DNA of 64,000 bases from Ktedonobacter robiniae. GTDB taxonomy: Bacteria; Chloroflexota; Ktedonobacteria; Ktedonobacterales; Ktedonobacteraceae. The notes under the pieces were generated by a model. The model did not search any database. It was not told the DNA's origin and saw nothing but the letters and a program-made list of their open reading frames with translations. Where the stretch lies: assembly GCF_016587375.1 (NCBI RefSeq), contig NZ_BNJG01000001.1, forward strand, positions 434,001-498,000. Direction: 5' to 3'. The position numbers and the translations under genes were made by a program. This document shows, in pieces, positions 61,342 through 64,000 of this stretch; position 1 is the stretch's first letter; each line of letters begins with the position of its first letter.

Positions 61342-61437
61342 ATGAATACCCCTCTTGAATATATCCTCGTGGGGATTGTCTCACTAGCTATCGTTGTCTA
61401 TCTGGTTGTAGCATTGCTCGCACCAGAGAAATTTTAA
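61342..61437 (+). CDS. kdpF: KdpF, small subunit of the Kdp potassium pump
   Basis: A 31-residue membrane peptide with one helix and the family ending Y-L-V-V-A-L-L-A-P-E-K-F. KdpF stabilises the KdpABC complex. TAAGGAGG, overlapping the stop of the previous peptide, serves its ATG. kdpA follows 18 bases after the stop. Confidence 0.85.
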   Translation: MNTPLEYILVGIVSLAIVVYLVVALLAPEKF

Positions 61438-61455
61438 GGTGTTGAGGGAACACAG

Positions 61456-63188
61456 ATGCCTGTAACATCAAATAGTGTTTTGCAGGTCCTGGTCTATGTG
61501 GTAATTCTTATTCTTATTACCAAGCCGATGGGCCTCTATATGACCAGGATATTTAACGGCGAACGCACCTGGCTCTCGCCCGTCCTCGTCCCGGTAGAGC
61601 GCGTTTTCTATAAAATCTATGGCACCAGGGAGGACGAGGAGCAGACCTGGGTCGGCTATACCGTCTCCATGATTGTGTTTACTATCGTCGTCATCCTGCT
61701 CCTGTATATCCAGCAACGCGTCCAGCAGTGGTTGCCGCTCAATCCGCAGGGCATGGGCCCCGTGGAACCTGCGCTGGCCTTCAATACAGCGGTCTCATTC
61801 TCCAGTAACACCAACTGGCAGGCCTACGCTGGCGAGACGACGATGAGCTACCTGACTCAGATGATGGGTCTGGCCTTCCACAACTTTACCTCGGCCGCGG
61901 TCGGTATCTCCCTGGCAGTCGCGTTTATTCGCGGTCTGTCTCGCAGAAGCGCGCGACACCTGGGGAACTTCTGGGTCGATGTCACCCGCTGCACCCTGTA
62001 CCTGCTGCTGCCAATCTGCACCATTGGCGCGCTGGTCCTGGTTTCCCAGGGCGTGGTGCAGAACTTCAACGCCTATACAACCGTACATACACTCAACGGT
62101 GCCATTCAAACCATCGCGCAGGGTCCCGTGGCCTCGCAGGAGTTTATCAAAGAGTTCGGAACGAACGGTGGCGGCTTCTTTAACGCCAACTCGGCCCATC
62201 CCTTTGAAAACCCCAATGCTGCCACCGAACTGATGGAGACGCTTGCCATCTTCGCCATCGGCGCGGGCCTGACCTACCAGTTTGGCAAAATGGTCAAAAA
62301 TACCCGCCAGGGCTGGGCGCTCTTCGCGGCCATGCTCGTGCTCTTCCTGGCTGGTGTTGCTGTGGCCCTGCCCGCCGAGCAGGCTGGCAATCCCGCCTGG
62401 AATAACCTGGGCGTCGATCAGAGTGTCTCCGCGACTCAGGCGGGCGGCAATATGGAGGGCAAAGAGGTACGCTTCGGCATCACGCAGTCCTCGCTCTTCG
62501 CGGTCATCACGACTGACGCCTCCTGTGGTGCCATCAATGCCTGGCATGATAGCTTTACCCCGCTGGGCGGTATGATCCCCCTGGCCAATATTGCTCTGGG
62601 TGAAATCATCTTTGGTGGTGTCGGCTCCGGCCTCTATGGTATGCTGATCTTCGCTATTCTCGCGGTCTTTATCGCGGGCCTGATGGTGGGTCGCACCCCG
62701 AATTCCTGGGCAAGAAGATCGAGCAGAAGGAGATGAAGATGGCCTCGCTCGCCATCCTGATCCTACCCGCTGGTATCCTGCTCTTCTCGGCGGTCGCGAG
62801 TGTTCTTCCGGTCGGCACAAACTCGATTCTCAATCCTGGTCCACACGGACTCTCGGAGATTCTCTACGCCTATACATCGGCGCACGGCAACAATGGTTCA
62901 GCATTTGGTGGCCTTACCGTCAATACGCCCTTCTATAACTGGACCCTTGCTTTCTCCATGATTATTGGCCGTTTCGCTTTCGTCATCCCGGTCATGGCCC
63001 TGGCTGGCTCCCTGGTACAGAAGAGGGTCGTACCCGCAGGTGCAGGTACCTTCCCCACGACGGGACCGCTCTTTGTGTCCCTGCTCATTGGGGTTATCCT
63101 GATCGTTGGCGCCCTGACCTACTTCCCCGCCTACTCGCTGGGACCGATTGTGGAGCATCTGCTGATGCTGTCGGGAAAGGCATTCTAA
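61456..63188 (+). pseudogene. kdpA: kdpA potassium-binding subunit, single-base frameshift
   Basis: KdpA is the channel-like potassium-translocating subunit. The first frame (61456-62736) has the filter-like loops [31 protein letters not shown] and T-D-A-S-C-G-A-I-N, and runs to [10 protein letters not shown] before leaving the family sequence. The rest, [14 protein letters not shown] to the end, is in another frame (62733-63188). Restoring one base at 62698-62701 (CCCCGAATT to CCCCGGAATT) would give [17 protein letters not shown]. The cause may be a read error or a true mutation; the operon around it is intact. Confidence 0.88.
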
Positions 63189-63192
63189 GAAC

Positions 63193-64000
63193 ATGAGCAT
63201 TCAGACAAATCAAGATCCATCAGATATGCAAGAGCAGAGCGCGCTAGAGACAAAACCTGTCAAATCGCGCCGCAAGGGGGACCGCTCGATCTTTGATCCC
63301 GCGATCATCCGCCGCGCCACGCTCGATTCATTCAAAAAACTCGATCCACGCTGGCAGCTCAAAAATCCGGTCATGTTCGTGGTTGAGGTCGGCAGCGTCA
63401 TTACGACCCTTGAGTTTGTACGCCTGCTCCTCTTTACCACGCCAACCAGCTCGTTTACAAGCGATCAGCTCACGGCGGAGACCTGGTTTGTCTTCGCGGT
63501 GGCGATCTGGCTCTGGTTTACCGTCCTCTTCGCCAACTTCGCTGAAGCCATGGCCGAGGGTCGCGGCAAGGCCCAGGCCGATACGCTTCGCCGTACGCGC
63601 AAGACCACTATCGCCAAACGTCTCAAATCGAGCGAGCGCAACTCGACCTATGAAGAGGTCCAGGCCCCCGACCTGCGCAAGGGTGACTATGTACTGGTCG
63701 AGGCCGGCGATGTCATCCCTGGTGATGGCGATGTGATCGAGGGCGTGGCCTCTATCGATGAGTCTGCCATCACCGGTGAGTCCGCCCCCGTGGTTCGCGA
63801 GAGTGGTGGCGACCGCAGCGCCGTGACCGGCGGCACGCGCGTCCTCTCGGACTGGATCGTCATGCAGATCAGCGCCAACCCCGGTGAGACCTTCCTGGAT
63901 CGCATGATCGCCCTGGTTGAGGGCGCCAAACGCCAGAAGACGCCGAACGAAATCGCGCTGAACATTCTGCTAGCTAGCCTGACGATTATCTTCGTCCTGG
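63193..64000 (+). CDS. kdpB: KdpB P-type ATPase subunit (N-terminal part)
   Basis: The frame is open from the ATG at 63193 to the window end (269 residues seen of about 690). It starts 4 bases after the kdpA stop. Family features include a long polar N-terminus, the membrane segments around P-V-M-F-V-V-E-V-G and [18 protein letters not shown], and the actuator motif [12 protein letters not shown] with TGES. The phosphorylated Asp lies beyond the edge. KdpB hydrolyses ATP to drive potassium uptake through KdpA. Confidence 0.95.
   Translation, partial: MSIQTNQDPSDMQEQSALETKPVKSRRKGDRSIFDPAIIRRATLDSFKKLDPRWQLKNPVMFVVEVGSVITTLEFVRLLLFTTPTSSFTSDQLTAETWFVFAVAIWLWFTVLFANFAEAMAEGRGKAQADTLRRTRKTTIAKRLKSSERNSTYEEVQAPDLRKGDYVLVEAGDVIPGDGDVIEGVASIDESAITGESAPVVRESGGDRSAVTGGTRVLSDWIVMQISANPGETFLDRMIALVEGAKRQKTPNEIALNILLASLTIIFVL

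Noticed and set aside
61795..62820. 341-codon frame antisense to kdpA
   Set aside because: Shadow of the kdpA coding sequence.
1..64000. CRISPR arrays, tRNA or rRNA genes, prophage
   Set aside because: No regularly spaced repeats, tRNA cloverleaf with CCA-type end, rRNA sequence or phage genes were noticed by reading; small RNA genes could still be missed.

Overview
The window looks like a chromosomal segment of a Ktedonobacteria-type Chloroflexota bacterium. This is inferred from content only: several Ser/Thr protein kinases fused to WD40-like propellers or a NACHT NTPase, many sugar ABC and MFS carriers, a stand-alone bacterial nitric oxide synthase, strong AGGAG ribosome binding sites, E. 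coli-like TTGACA/TATAAT promoters and moderate GC by eye. No rRNA, tRNA, CRISPR array or prophage was seen. One IS200/IS605-type TnpB element is present.

Layout. 1-2705: end of an oligopeptide/dipeptide ABC operon (binding protein, two permeases). 2751-5694: aquaglyceroporin, a small DUF6582-like protein, an aldo/keto reductase and a small orphan. 6131-10949: sugar ABC uptake operon facing an inverted paralogous binding protein. 11182-13892: ECF sigma factor overlapping a HEAT-TM-WD40 membrane protein in the usual anti-sigma position. 14215-16806: HdeD-like protein, grpE and a dnaJ/cbpA-type co-chaperone. 16872-21827: FAS1 protein and two kinase-TM-WD40 paralogues. 22146-26171: secreted His/Lys-rich peptide, glpK and glpD. 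26601-31809: Eis-like acetyltransferase and a 1288-residue kinase-NACHT-FGE-like protein. 32022-36272: sugar-acid type module (SMP-30 lactonase, MFS, SDR, 3-hydroxyisobutyrate dehydrogenase family). 36404-44329: nos, small membrane protein, sugar porter, frameshifted nhaA, MFS exporter and YihY. 44588-45842: TnpB element. 45906-50662: FMN reductase behind a SoxR/MerR-like promoter, a degenerate histidine kinase, a lipoprotein and two divergent AraC regulators. 50965-57889: MFS carrier, AMP ligase, acyltransferase, esterase, EEP hydrolase and an orphan. 58257-64000: Kdp potassium uptake (short KdpD, KdpE, extra receiver protein, two tiny membrane peptides, frameshifted kdpA, partial kdpB).

How the parts fit. 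Glycerol can enter through the aquaglyceroporin, be phosphorylated by GlpK and oxidised by GlpD. The Kdp block is a complete sensor-regulator-pump set running into the window edge. The kinase-WD40, kinase-NACHT and sigma-HEAT-WD40 proteins form a rich signalling layer whose inputs are unknown.

The most striking unexplained feature is structural. Many intergenic gaps hold a long, perfect or near-perfect inverted repeat with arms of about 12 to 36 bp. The arm sequences are different at every site. Most sit at gene ends and can act as bidirectional terminators, but four lie in divergent promoter regions, and in two cases an arm lies inside the 3' end of a coding sequence. Two genes (nhaA, kdpA) carry single-base frameshifts that could be real or sequence errors.
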